Of a stretch of 64,000 bases of DNA, positions 28,901-41,802 are shown in pieces (within the stretch, counting starts at the first letter, position 1; each line of letters opens with the position of its first letter). The stretch comes from Trochalopteron elliotii (Eukaryota > Chordata > Aves > Passeriformes > Leiothrichidae): the NCBI GenBank assembly GCA_024734555.1, contig JANPWX010000338.1, positions 1,689,202-1,753,201 on the forward strand, read 5' to 3'. A model generated the notes under the pieces. It searched no databases, was not told the origin of the DNA, and was given only the letters and a program-made list of their open reading frames with translations. The translations under genes were made by a program, and so were the position numbers.

Positions 28901-31900
28901 TTCATTTTATTGTCTGTGTGTAATCAAGGACAGTATTTTATAGTCCACTATTCCCTATACCTTCTGTGCCAGTTCAGAAAATGCTGATTGTATACCAGTC
29001 TCCTTTTTGAGAGACCTACAAAGATGGGGTTTTTTTAAAAAGCGTGGTTTAAAAACACATCTCATCCTGTTTCTTAAGTCTTTTTTTTCTATAATTTGGA
29101 TAGGATACCTCAAAGAAAATTCTATTTTTAAGTCATTATAAATAACTTCTTATGTAAGATTCTCCAACAACTTCACAGATACTAAAAAATAAGCCCTCTC
29201 TAGAAGCTAGTACATTTTGTGCTTCCCAGATAAGCAAACTGCTTTGTCATTTAGACCAAAGTCTCTTAGTGGATGGCAGGGCATGAAAATAAATCTGGGG
29301 ATCCTGTTCTGATGAAGTTTTCCCACAGCTGGTTGCAGATACCTTCCACGAACAATACGAGGTGTTCTCTCATGCTGTCAATATCTTTGGGTTTTTTTCT
29401 AATTAATCTATCTGTTTTTCATAGTAGAGATACTCCGTTTTGAATTGCACAAAATAACAAAATTCTCCATGCTGTATTTTTTTTCCACAGAAATTTCCCT
29501 ATGAGCTTTTGCAATCTCCACATATTGTATCTTGGCACAAAACACTAGCTCTGCTTATGGTTTGCATCATTAACTATCAGATTGGCTGCTCACTGTGTTT
29601 ATAGGATACAACAAGAAATAGCCTGTTAAATCTGGCTGGTTGGTAAAACTGGTGTTAGTTGAATCATTCTGCTCCTGTGTTCTCACATCGTACAGAGGAC
29701 AGAATCCCATAAAACTAATAAGCTGTAAAATAGAATTAAAGTCAGTGGCAAAGAATATGCCCAAGTGTTGTAAATAAATTGAGAATAACTTTCCTGAAGT
29801 CTAAAAAAGTAAACACTGAGAGAAGACTAGAAATGCATTCTGTAAAACTGTTTTGAAGTAAAAAAATGCATGCCAAGCATATATGATATTAATAACAGCA
29901 GTTCTGATGGCTTATCTGTAGATCTTACTGGCATACTGTTGGAACTGAAGCGAGTATTATCATCTCCACCTTAAAGATGAGGAAGCTGGGTAACCGTAAG
30001 AATAATTTTTCAACACGGAACATGAGGCAGTGTTGACTCCAATTCCTGTTGTAACTCCCCAACTTTAATTATTTTTCTGTGAGCTTCGTTTGTTTCTCTT
30101 CATTATACAGAACTTGTTCTTTCAGCACGAGCTAATTTGGATAACATGGAATGTAGATTAGATCCATCTATTAATACTTATGAAACTTATTAATTCTAAA
30201 ATTACTGTGATAGATTAGCTCCTTCCCATCACTAGATGGGAAAATGCCCACATCCTTAATTTAGTCTGGTGTTTTGGTTTTCACACTTAATATTTTTCTG
30301 CTTGAGACACTATGAAAGGCAACAGGAAAAGAATGTCTCTGATGCTTATTTGAGCATGTTTCTAGATAAGCCTGGTGGGAAGTATGTGGAATATCACTTC
30401 TAAGATCATGTATTTTCACTGTCCTTTTTAATGTCCATGTGATGCTGCTGAGATAAATCATGGGAAGCCTCACTATCAGCAATACAAGGATGATTTCCCA
30501 TTCTGCTTCTCCTGATTGATGTGAGTGGCATAAAAACTGTCTCTGAGTGTCTGGCTAAAATCAAACTACATATTAGTTAAATAGAAATGGTGCTAACTGG
30601 AGGACTGAAATCTACTGAACAAGTAGTGATTTCCATCTTGTCTTTTCTTAGGGACTTGTTTTTCTTGTGGCTTCTCCCTTGACTCTCTTTGGCTTGCTTA
30701 TTGTCTCTATTTTCAGGGCAATTTTTCCGGAGATAAGCAGAGAAGATTAATCTGTTAACTTGACTTGGGTAATCCTCACATTTGTATCTTCCATCCATTA
30801 CCACTGCAGTGTGTGTATGTAGAGCTTTAACTAGAAAACTTTTCTGTTCCTTGGAACTGTTCAGTGTGCTGCACCTCTGGGAGCACTCCCTGCTTTATCA
30901 CTGTCTTGCCCCTGGCACTCCATACCAGGTGGGATTCAGCATCTTCCTGCTAACCTTTGAAGTCATCTCTGCTGGGTATCTTAAAACAAAGTTTTCCTTG
31001 AATAGTGATTGCCCCTGCTTGAAGCCATGCTCTTCAAGGATCTGTTTGTTTGTCAGGCAGCAGATGCACAGGAGCAGCACACAGAGATGGAGTCCTCAGG
31101 GCCATGGCTTTGGCATTTGGTAGTGGAGCCCGTCAGGAATGAAATGCAACATCCAGTTTTCCTGTTGCGCATTTGCACAAACAAGATGTGAAATTAGAAC
31201 AGAAGGAGAGATTAACTGGAAAATTGGAAAGGAGGAGACAGGAGAGAATTATGTATTCAGAGAAAAGCCTGGTTCATCCCACTGACTCAGGAGAGCAAAG
31301 AAACTCGGATTGATTCCTTGGTATTACCTGAGTCACATAGCCATTATGAAACACTGTAGTATTGAGAGTTTAATGACCTTAATAAAAGAGGTGAATAAGA
31401 TTTCTGCATGTAATTTGGTGTGCTTTCTGGGGAAAGTCTATCTGCTCATATGAGGGTTGTGCTTCCATACTGACCTCCCTTGGCCCTTTCAAGACCCCTA
31501 ATTTAACTGCTTTGATAAATACATGCTCCAAGTCATAAACAGGGGTTGTATGCAGGCAGTAGTGAAACTGGAAAGATCTGAGCCAACTACTGACAAACCA
31601 GGCAAAGCAAATCAGCTTCAAATGTGCAACTCACAACGCAGGGGAAGCAGGTGGTGCTGAACAGGGCCTTACAATTTAATTTCCCCTGCTTGATTTTTCC
31701 ATGCTTTCCTTCCAGAAGCTTGGACTCCTTGTGTGTTGCCTCCAGCATGGACCTATGCCTCTGTGCACCTACAAGCAGGCCACCCTTACAGCTGTCATTT
31801 CTTTCAGTGGTTTGGCTTTCTCTGCCAGTCTAAGCTTCTAGAACACCTGCCCAAAGCCTCATCATCTCAGGACAGGTCAATATGTATCATTTTATGATGG

Positions 31901-34900
31901 GTCATATAATATTAGAGCATGTTCAGAATCAGCTTTTAGAAATATCTTTCTGAATCTTACTGCACTTCTATCGCTGTATCTTTGATTCTTTACCTTTTAT
32001 AAGCAAATGTGAGCTTTCTGATTGTATCCTCACTCTCTGTACAGCAGATACATCTATTTGTGGAGCTTTTCATGGCTTCTCTCTGACAGGCTTTGCTGTC
32101 CCTGAAGGCCATCCAAAGGCTCCTTGTTGAAAAATTAAGTCTCCCGTTCTAGTTTACATCATTCTGCAGCCCCTCATGTTCCTCCTCTGTGCCTGTGAGC
32201 TGTCTCAGGGATGGGGTGTTCTGCTGAGGAGTGGCACAAAGACTGGGGGGTGGGTGGCGGGGTGAGCTTCCCAGGCGTGCTTCCTGTGGAGGTGTGGAGC
32301 TACTGAGATCAGCGAGGAGGGCATCAAGGTGAATGCAGTAGTAGAAATCTGGCAGCAGCAAAATGCTGCACCAGAATCTTCCAGCCATGTCTTGGTAGCC
32401 TGTAGCCAAAGGTAAAATACATAGATGACATAGCAAGCTGAAGAGGTCAATTGCAGCTTCTTCACTGCTCAGAAAGATTGTCTTTTGGATGGGTTACTGT
32501 AGGTCTTATTCAGGTGTGCTCCATAACCTACTTTATTTATTCTATTCTTTTCTTCATTTTACTCCTGATGTCATACACTTACTTTCTTCTGGTAAAAACA
32601 GGGAAGAAAACATTGAACGTCTAGGTCAGTCTTGGATTTTAGTGTTGTTCACAGATTTTCAAAACAAAGTTTCTGTGGCAAGTTCATCTAGCTAACTCTG
32701 TCAGCTAAGTCTTTCCTGTGTGTGGTCTTTATTATTTATTTGACCCACTGTTACATTTAGGTAACTTAACAATGATGTGGACTTGAGTTCTTGCTGAAGA
32801 TTTATTCTTGTGTCTCAGTAGTACTAGATGCATGGGTTTACTTAGTGCTAAAGGGAAAACTGACCTTTTCATACTGTCATTCTCCAGAACATACAACTAG
32901 CACTTTTTAGTGCCTTTCTTCAGTGTATAGGGATCTAAACACAAAAAGAGTTAAAATTAATTACATTGTCTTTAGGGTTTTGGTTTTTTTCATAGTATAA
33001 GACTTACAGTCTTCAAAGGTGTTTCAGAAAGCTTCAGAAATAACTTAGCAATTAAAAAGTAATTTCAATGCACAAAGTCATAAATATCCCAGTTATTACA
33101 AAAGACATCAACCCATCCTGTGTTGCTCTGGTGTGCCATTTTATGAGAGGGGGTGAACCTCCCCTTGCCTCTGAGCAGCTGTGGTCTCTTGCCACTTGGT
33201 GCCAGCTGTGGTGGTCACCAGCCAACTCACAGGGATAATTCAACTCACTAGCCCAGCACAAAACCCAGCAAAAAGTGGGTATTTTCTGCAGGGTCACTGA
33301 AGCGAGTCAGGTCATGCAAGGGGTAGAAGGGGGCTGTGCTACAGAGAACAAAATCTTTTATGTCTGTCCTCATTAGACATTATGTCTATCCTTAAAGCTA
33401 TCACCAGTTTTTTTAGTGTTTTTCTTGAAGATTTTTAATGGGTTGACTGTTAGTCTCACACTTAAAACTCCCTGGGTCCCACATGTTAGGCCTTCTTTAT
33501 TCTCTTTATTTTGAAATTTGGCTATTAATATATAGCTGCGTTGCATTTCAAAGAGTTGTACTATACAGCAAAGTAAGCATTGTGGTACTGGCATTTTCTA
33601 GAGCTATGAGCATAATTATTCCTTTATTAAAAATTATTTCAAACAACGAAGTAATACGCGATGTGATCAACATACTAGGAATAAAAAATGCCCTCCTGTA
33701 TTTGCAGTAAACTTTCATCCATTAGAAATATGCCACTAGACATTAAAATCAAATCACCTAAGGAAAGCAGCTTAACTCCTCTTTATCTTCAGCAACTTCA
33801 GCAGTTTTGCAGAGCCACCTGTAACTCAGAGTGGTTCAACAGCTCCCCACTCATGACCCCGTACAGGCATACCAGGAACTAAATAAACCCTACTTACTAG
33901 CAATTAAAGTGATTTAATTTAAAACACACTGACAGATGCATAATGGGTTAATTAGAAAATAAGTAATTAGCAAATAGGATGGAAAAGGTTAAAAGGTTGT
34001 GGACTTTTGTTGTTTGCTTGGGAGAGATAGCGAAATCATCAGTGATTAAACTTTTTTCTTTTAATTTCTGGGCTTAATTCTATTATTGTTAGCTGTAAAT
34101 GAGGCAGCAAACAAGAAGAGAGAGCTAAAAAAATAAGAAGAAATCACTATGTTTTATCAGACATAGTGAAAGGCCATTGTTAACACTTAGGCTATGTGAT
34201 TTATTTCCAGTCTGCACACAAAAGCAGGCATGTATCTATGATGTTTGTACTTAATATCAGTATATATACATCTTCTGAGAAGAAGTAGTTGTCCTCTCCT
34301 CTCTGCACTGGGCCCCCAGTGAGGTCAGGAAAAAGGATATAAGATGTGATAGAGATTAGGAACACCTCTTTGGAAACCCTGCCTGCCTTAAAGATTAAAT
34401 CAGTGAAATATTTAGTTGTGAATATGTCATATTGTGTTTGTTCTTAAAAAACCCAACAAAACAGTTAAAAAGGAGTAGGACTTTGAATATGGTAACTAAC
34501 TTCTGAGCTGTGAAAATCCTCAGCTGAAATCCAGTTAACATGCAGTGCTGGTTATACAGACAAGGCCATTACAGAGAGTACAAGCAATTTTCTGTTTAAA
34601 AAAAAGGCGAAATAAGAGCTTCTACTTCATTTTCACAAGTATTACTCCTTCTCTCCATGATTTTTGTCTGCCCAAAACCAGAAGCAAATGGGCATTTAGA
34701 TAGTTTTAATGCAGTCATATTTTATGACCACTAGCTTATTGCCAGGTAACTTGAAACTTTATTTATTTATAATAATTATAAATGTATTTATGTATCTATG
34801 AAACGTGTGGTTTGTATTTTGAAATTTCAGAGAGAATGTCTGCAGAAAGCTTTCTCCAATCTGAGCCTAATTTTTACTGAAGTCATTGAATTTTTTCTTT

Positions 34901-37900
34901 AAAAAAATAAGCTTTTGGGTAAACCTCAGAAATACCAATATGAGGTTTTTCATTTCAAAATATCAATTAAAACCAGGCATGATTTTTTTCTTTTTAAATA
35001 TAGCTGCCTGCTAACCTAATTATATGTCCCCCAGTAACCATTATCATAATTTGACCAAACTTCCCATAGCAGTCACATTCTTCCATCATTCCTTGCTCTC
35101 TTTTGAGCATGGCTGTCCTGTGTTCACTTCCTCGTCAATTCACCAAGCCACAGTTAACTCTCAACAGATACCTGTCAGTCTAGCCCATGATCAGTTAACT
35201 TTACATGTTTGTCCCTCCCTTTCTATTAGTCATACTTTTTTGTGTCTCTGGTGTGCTTTCAATGTGCCTTCAGGAATGTTTTCTGCTTTACTGCTTGATA
35301 TAAAGCCTGAACCTAGACATCCAGAGATGCACTGTCCTCTTTTGGTGTGTGTCACACTGTCATCAACCCTCTGATGCCCTTTTCCCTTGAGCCACTGCTG
35401 CAGTAGCAGGCAAAGGCTCCAGGTCTGTCAGTTTGACTTGCAGAAAGGATCTTGCACAGATTCTAGCTAGACTCTATTCACTCACTATAGTTCTTGCTGG
35501 TTAGGGATATAGATATCAGAAAACAACTAACTTCTTGTTCTGGTCTGTTACTTTGATTTTGTTGAAAATCAACTCCTTCAATTTTTTTTTTCCCAATTAT
35601 AATTGAGTTTAAGCCATATATTTCAGGTCTGGAATCTGTGTCGAACGTTTCAGAATTCAGTGGTTTGGCAATGCAGCTATCAGTTTTTAAGAAAAATAGC
35701 ATCAAATTTGGAAACTCATCAAGTCACACAATAGACAAAACCCATGAGGCTAAATCCATAGCAGTAAAAGCATCTAATTTTGTTTTCCAAGGCTTTCTGC
35801 AAAGTTATATATATTTGCACACTGTAACTCAAAGCTTGCAATACAGATAACAGTTTTTCATTTCGAATTTTTTTTTCATTTTAGAATTTATTTTTTCAAC
35901 TGAGTGGTGACTTTCTGAAGCTCTGGTTAAGAAAAGCAGAAAGCCTAAAGCTGAATTAACTCTGCTGTTCATATCTGAATCCCTGAAAATAGCTCAAAAA
36001 AATGCCAGTACCAATCTTTAGGGTAATACTTATCCCTATTCAGAGTGACATTTGTAGATTAGAACATACTCATTTCTGCCTCACTGATTTTTTAGGCACA
36101 GCATATATAAGAAGCATTGACAAAATGCATTCATGTTAACAAGATTCATCCAGGTACCTCCCCTCTTGACATTTAGAAAATATTCTTTTTCCTTATCTAT
36201 TCCATCATAAGGGGATAAATTCACCAGTTTCAAGGAAAGTCTTAGAAATTTATTATCTTTGGGATTAATTAACATCAGTCAGTTGCAGAGCAGGTAGGTA
36301 ATTCAAGACAGCCTTCATCTAATATACGCTTCTAAGTGAGTAATAAGAGAAATTAGCATGGAAGATAAACTGTCCCTTGTTGAAATTTCAGGGAGAGCTA
36401 ATGTTTCCTGAGTCGACAGAACAAAACGGACAAACAAGGAAAGTTTTATGTCAAAGCTGATGTCTGAATGGAACACCCGTGTGCTGGAGAAAGAACACAA
36501 AAGCCATGAAGTATCTCACAAAACCACAAAATTATCACTCAATTTAGAGATCTTTTGTATACCCCTCCTTTGCTTTTCTATCATTCTCAGCCCTCCAGGA
36601 TCCTTGCTCAACTTCATATTTATTCAAGTTGGTAGAAGTTTTTGTAAATAAAGGCTTAAATCTTTAATGACATAAACATCACTTAATTCACAGTTACAGA
36701 TCAGCTACTCTTTGGCAAAGCTGGCTAGCTCACACAGTAACACTTCATGTTAAGAAAATCCCTCCCAGGCAATAGAACCCTGGTTTATTGGAATAGTGGC
36801 TAAACAGGGCTGTCTCCAGTTCTGTGCTCCTCTCATGCCCTCCTGTGTACACACGTAGTAGGTCAAAGCAAAGTGCTGGAGAGCTGACATTTCTGCCAGG
36901 GGATGAAGTAAAGTGAAGAGAAGGCTGGAGCCCATTATGCTGACCTAGTGTTAAGCTGAATGTAAGTAGATTTCCTAGAGCCTTTACATCCTAGGAGCAG
37001 TCAGCAGCTCCAGATCGTGATAATAAGTGATTTGAGATACTCTGGAAATGAGATAACATTACTCATTTCTGTAAGTACAGGGCAAGAGGAGAATTACATA
37101 TTCCATTTTCTGCTTGATGCCCAGGTGGTTTAAAGGTAATATTACAGTCTCCCTCTGTGTTCTTTCAATGATACTTACGAAACTGCCTTGCTAGTCTGTT
37201 CAGGCTACTGGAAGACCAACAGACACGCTAAAATTCTGTTTCTTTTTGCCTATGAAGAAATGCATTATTATATTTTCCATGCATAATAATTCATTATTAT
37301 ATTTTCCACTTACAAAAAGATATATTTACCCCAGTGCAGTAAGTCATTAAGTTTTGATGAAATCATAAAAACAATTTCTATCTTGCTTCTGTCTTGCATT
37401 ACTTTATTTTGCAGTGGTGGGTCTCTTTTTATTTTTTTTTTTTTTTAGCTATGTTCAGATCAACAGCTTTATCATTCAGGCTGTCCTGCAAACCATATGC
37501 CAGATCCAAAGCCTTACTACAATGAGACTATAGGAAGAATTAGTTTTTCTGTCTAACTCAGTAGTGTTTATCCTGCAGATCTGGTTATTGAAACACAAAA
37601 GCTTTCAAAAACCTGTTAAACAGTGAAGTTACTGTTGTCTTTTATGAGACTTATTGTCTGCATGTAATAATTTTCTGCCTTTCGTGCTGTAAAAAAATCT
37701 GCTGATGCCTGCACAGAGCTGAGCATGAGTTGAGTCTGTGTGAGGGGGATATTACACAGAATTACTGGACATTCCTATTAAAAAGCTCAATAGCTCTTTG
37801 CTGTTTTGTTCTTATGTTTCAGGATAGACTGCAAATGTTTATACAGATAAACTGTGCACTGTGGGTTTTGATTTTATGCTTTATTGCATGTTTCTGTGTC

Positions 37901-39518
37901 CTCGTGAGCTAAGCTATACTAGCAATAAAAAGCATGAGTCAAAGCCCACTTCTGAGCTTGTGCCTACAATCTAGTTCTTATGGGTGCTTTTCCAAATATA
38001 AACATATTTGGAAAACTAGATAGCTTTTTATTCCTCATGCAATGCACAGTTGTTCATTATGTTTTGCAAGGGAGGAATACTGCTGGCTCATGATAAATGT
38101 ATCATATACCATAAGCCATGATCTAGTACATTTTATACTGAATATGTATAACTTGCAAAATCTTCTGTATAACTTGCTGCAAAATACTAACTTTGCTTCG
38201 CTGTTAAATATTGAAATATTAAATATTGAAACAAATTTTAAAATTCAGTTAGGCATCAATACAGCCTATGGGCTATCTTGTAATTTTTCCTGATGCGGGG
38301 TTGCTATTCTGGATTTTCCACTAAAGATGAACTTAAAAGTGAGAGCAACTTCCACAGAGGGAGTTTACAGAACAAAATATTCAGATGATAGATCCCATAA
38401 TTCATTACCCCCAAGCCAAGATAGCCCCCAAGAAAAAAAAGAAGTGCCATAACTTGTGGAATGGCAGGGCATGAGGGGCTGGTGTCCTGGAGCTCTCACT
38501 CTGACTGTGATGGAGCTTTCCCCCTGTGCCCAGTTCCAAAACCTACATGCTCTGCTATCCTGCTCAGTGCCCTCATCAGCTCCCAGGACCTGGGCAGGTG
38601 TTCCCCTATCCCTGGGTCTGCCAGCAGCCCTCCCCTCTTCTCAGCCTCCCTGGAGGCAGCCCAGCTCCTGGCAAGCGTTGTGTAAGAGTGTTGTGTAAGA
38701 GTGCCAGGGATAAGCCAGAGACATCGGGAATTGCAGGTAGGATTACAGGAGGGACTTGTGCAAATGAGCCAGGTTGCCCCATGGCCCTTCCTCTGGGTTT
38801 TAAAAGGGAATATCAAAGAGCAGTCCAGCAAGGAGCTGGGCAGCTCGTCAGTGCTTCTGAAAGGTGCAAAATTGCTTTTCCCACCTGCCTTGAGAAGAGA
38901 CAGGAGGCAGCAGTGCTTGTCCACCCTGTGCAGCTGCTTGATGAGTGGGAAGGGAAGCCCGAGGCCTTCCAGAGGGTGTGCAGTTCATGGTATGGACAGG
39001 AACCAGGATTCAAACCACAGAATTACCCAGGCCCTGGCCTCGAGGAGACTGGCAGCCACCATTTGAATCTGAAGCATCAGAATACCATCAAAAACACCCT
39101 CACCCCTGGGCAGCAAACTCCTGTTAGATAGTCATTGGTTAATCTAATGCATTCATGTGAAGGAGAGGACAATTGATGAAAGTGGAAAACACCTAACTAC
39201 ACTGATTAATGCTAATTGGTTAATCGCCTTTCATTATGGAAAAAGTAAGGATGTGCAGTAACTGGCATTATGGCTATACAGTGCTTCTGTATTGGAGACC
39301 AGAGCCTGAGAATTAGTTCCAAATATCACCTATTCAGGGCAGAGGAGCTGAAGATTCCAAAGATGTCTCTTTTTAAAAATGTCTTTAGGAGCAGTATAAG
39401 AATATTATTTTCCTGGTGCAGGACTGTAGATCTGAAACAATACTCTGTATCAGGATGCAGTATGCATTTCGGCTGCTTTCATGAAGGAATCCAATATGAT
39501 CATGAGGGCTACCTTGTT

Positions 39519-39547
39519 AAAAAAAAAAAAAAAAGAAGAAAAAAGTA
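39519..39547 (+). repeat. A-run with GAA-rich tail
   Basis: Sixteen consecutive A followed by a short GAAGAAAAAAG tail. I see no clear retroposed gene or target-site duplication upstream, so this is recorded only as a homopolymer or A-rich microsatellite. A retroposon tail is not excluded. Confidence 0.8.
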
Positions 39548-40330
39548 GAGTATAACGCCAGTGATGGAGAAAGAGCACAGTGCCCAGTCTGCTGCTGCAA
39601 CTCTCTAGGAGAGAGGTCATGTGGGATGTGAGATAGCAGCCCCTGAATTGATGCTGCGTGCTCAGGGAGTGCTCAGGGATGGTGACTCAGAGCCATGAGA
39701 CCTTGGGTAGCTCTTTTGTGGGCAAGTAAGTGCTCAACACACAAAAGATAATCTAACAAAGCCTGCTCCCTGCTCCCTGTGACGTTAGCAAAGCTTAGCC
39801 ATAACAATTGTGTCACTTCTGGCAAGAAAGAAACTTATTCTGCAGTGTCCATAAAGACCCCCAGACATTACTGGCCTGATGTAGTGGAGGCTCGGCTGTG
39901 ACTCATCTGCATCCTTCCCATTTGTGCCTGCTCATGTACTTTTTAGCTGTAGACTCTTAAAAAGAACCTGATTTCCTCCAACATCTTACACAACTATGCC
40001 TGCAAGAGGAACTGGCTGCAATTAATGTAGACACCACTTAATATTCTTGCTCGTGTGAAGTAGAAGCTGTGTTGTGCCTTCAGAAGACTCTGCTATGTAT
40101 GTGCCAGAATGGATAAATAGTTCTGTATTTCCACCATGTTTCCATCTGTGGGCCACATTCCCTGGAAAGAAAAATAGGAAATTACTTCTGGCATCTAAAA
40201 TGTGGTATAAAAGCACCCTTTAGAAAAGATCCCAAGACATTTGGGAACATTATTAAAATCATAAAATATTTTAATTAACACTGTTATTTTAATCATTATT
40301 TATCACTATTTTAATTAATGGTTTAAATAG

Positions 40331-40358
40331 TCATCATAATGATGATTAAAATCATCAT
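40331..40358. repeat. Nested AT-rich inverted repeats
   Basis: TCATCAT, one A, then ATGATGA form a 7-bp inverted repeat with a 1-base centre. The right arm is reused in ATGATGATT-AA-AATCATCAT, a 9-bp perfect inverted repeat at 40339-40347 and 40350-40358. The surrounding 100 or so bases repeat the ATTTTAAT and ATCAT words. This is a local structure or a cluster of homeodomain-like cores; no function can be assigned. Confidence 0.7.
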
Positions 40359-40884
40359 CACAAAGCAGGTATTATAAATGGGCCCAGTTACTGTGTATCT
40401 TTTGGCAGTTGCTAAATTGACCTAGTGGAGATGCCAGATGGGCAAGATGCTGTACATTTTCAGCAACATTAAGACCTGCTCCAAGAAACTTTATCTCTAG
40501 GCAGGTATGAGGAGAAAAAGAGGATGCACACTCCCCATTTTAAACTGTGGCACACAAAAAGACTGCCAAAGCCAGATATGTTAGTGTAATCCTTCAAAAC
40601 AAAAGATTAGCTTTTCTTACAGTTATTTCACAATTAGTTTTTTTACACAAGTGACAGCTGCTTTTATGCCAAGTTCTAGTCTCATCAGAGAAAATGGCAA
40701 AACTCCCAGGATAACTAGAATTTTTCTCTTTGTACAGAATTCATTGCAGAACATTGTATTTATCCTTTTTTATTGTCCTTTTTAATAGATTGGTACAAAC
40801 CCAATAGTTTTATGTTTAGTAAGTAATTATTTACAGGAGGGGCAGAATTTTTGTTTAAAACACTCAAGTGTGTGCTTCAAGTAT

Positions 40885-41277
40885 NNNNNNNNNNNNNNNN
40901 NNNNNNNNNNNNNNNNNNNNNNNNNNNNNNNNNNNNNNNNNNNNNNNNNNNNNNNNNNNNNNNNNNNNNNNNNNNNNNNNNNNNNNNNNNNNNNNNNNNN
41001 NNNNNNNNNNNNNNNNNNNNNNNNNNNNNNNNNNNNNNNNNNNNNNNNNNNNNNNNNNNNNNNNNNNNNNNNNNNNNNNNNNNNNNNNNNNNNNNNNNNN
41101 NNNNNNNNNNNNNNNNNNNNNNNNNNNNNNNNNNNNNNNNNNNNNNNNNNNNNNNNNNNNNNNNNNNNNNNNNNNNNNNNNNNNNNNNNNNNNNNNNNNN
41201 NNNNNNNNNNNNNNNNNNNNNNNNNNNNNNNNNNNNNNNNNNNNNNNNNNNNNNNNNNNNNNNNNNNNNNNNNNNNN
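40885..41277. other. Assembly gap of 393 N
   Basis: A run of 393 N. The right edge opens straight into very GC-rich, CpG-dense sequence, so the missing bases are probably GC-rich too. All long frames crossing it in both strands are artefacts of reading N as unknown codons. Confidence 0.98.
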
Positions 41278-41570
41278 GCCCTGCGCCTCCCGTGCCGGCA
41301 GCCGGCGCTGGATGGGCGCGGGCCATGGCCCTGCCTCACACCCCGTTTCGAGTAGCGGGGCCCCGGGCTCGGGGCGTGCCGCCCACACCGCGTGTACCCG
41401 AGCAGGGCCTGAGGTGTGGGAGCGCCCCGGAGGCCGGTGGGCTGAGGGGGAGCGGCGGGGCCGCGTCGCAGGTGCATTGATTACCCGGTACTGCGGGTCA
41501 CCTGCTCTCTCGTTCTCACCCTCGTCTAAGGACAGCAGATGCGGTCCATGTTCAGCCCGCTGCTAGGGGA
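41278..41570. promoter_or_regulatory. CpG-island-like segment, candidate promoter
   Basis: By hand count there are about 30 CpG dinucleotides in about 290 bases, in a window that is otherwise CpG-poor. GC-box-like words such as GGGCGCGGG and GGGGGAGCGGCGGGG are present. The segment abuts the gap, so its left side is missing. It lies about 1.9 kb upstream of the first recognised THRB exon on the same strand. CpG islands commonly mark promoters, so this could be an internal THRB promoter supplying the exon at 43442, or the start of a non-coding transcript. A GTAAGTAT-type donor-like site lies downstream at 41796, but its -1 base is C, so it is weak evidence. An unrelated GC-rich repeat is the alternative. 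Confidence 0.5.
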
Positions 41571-41802
41571 GGATATTTAATTCAAGGGAAAGGCTCCCTG
41601 TGTGAGGAAATGGTGGCCAGGAGGAAGCAGGGACAGGGGTGTGGCACTGAATGGATGGAGAGTAATAAAATCCACAAGTTTGTTAACAAAGGCCAGTTTC
41701 TTACCCATAAAATGATGATCAGGACCGTTTAAGAGAGGTTCTACTTCCTCTCTAAAATGTCACTTCCACACTAACATTAAAAGAGAGGTATTTTCGTAAG
41801 TA

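Larger units (their letters stand above)
13931..40884. other. Non-coding DNA, no supported gene
   Basis: About 27 kb without a gene I can support. Open frames are short and overlapping. The largest clean one (38526-39131) sits in a GC-richer patch that also has a 142-codon antisense frame and a 13-bp tandem duplication, which argues against coding. Landmarks are an A-run at 39519-39534, a nested inverted repeat at 40331-40358, and AT-rich, homeodomain-core-rich patches near 33900-34130 and 39130-39245. The segment probably belongs to the THRB 5' intron region or flank. Confidence 0.55.

Noticed and set aside
38526..39131. 201-codon frame, the longest without N
   Set aside because: No recognised domain, overlapped by a long antisense frame, GC-rich with few stops, and interrupted by a 13-bp tandem duplication. 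Kept only as a low-interest finding.
40827..41566. Long open frames of 149-232 codons on both strands
   Set aside because: They run through 393 N and have real sequence only at the ends; they are artefacts of the gap.
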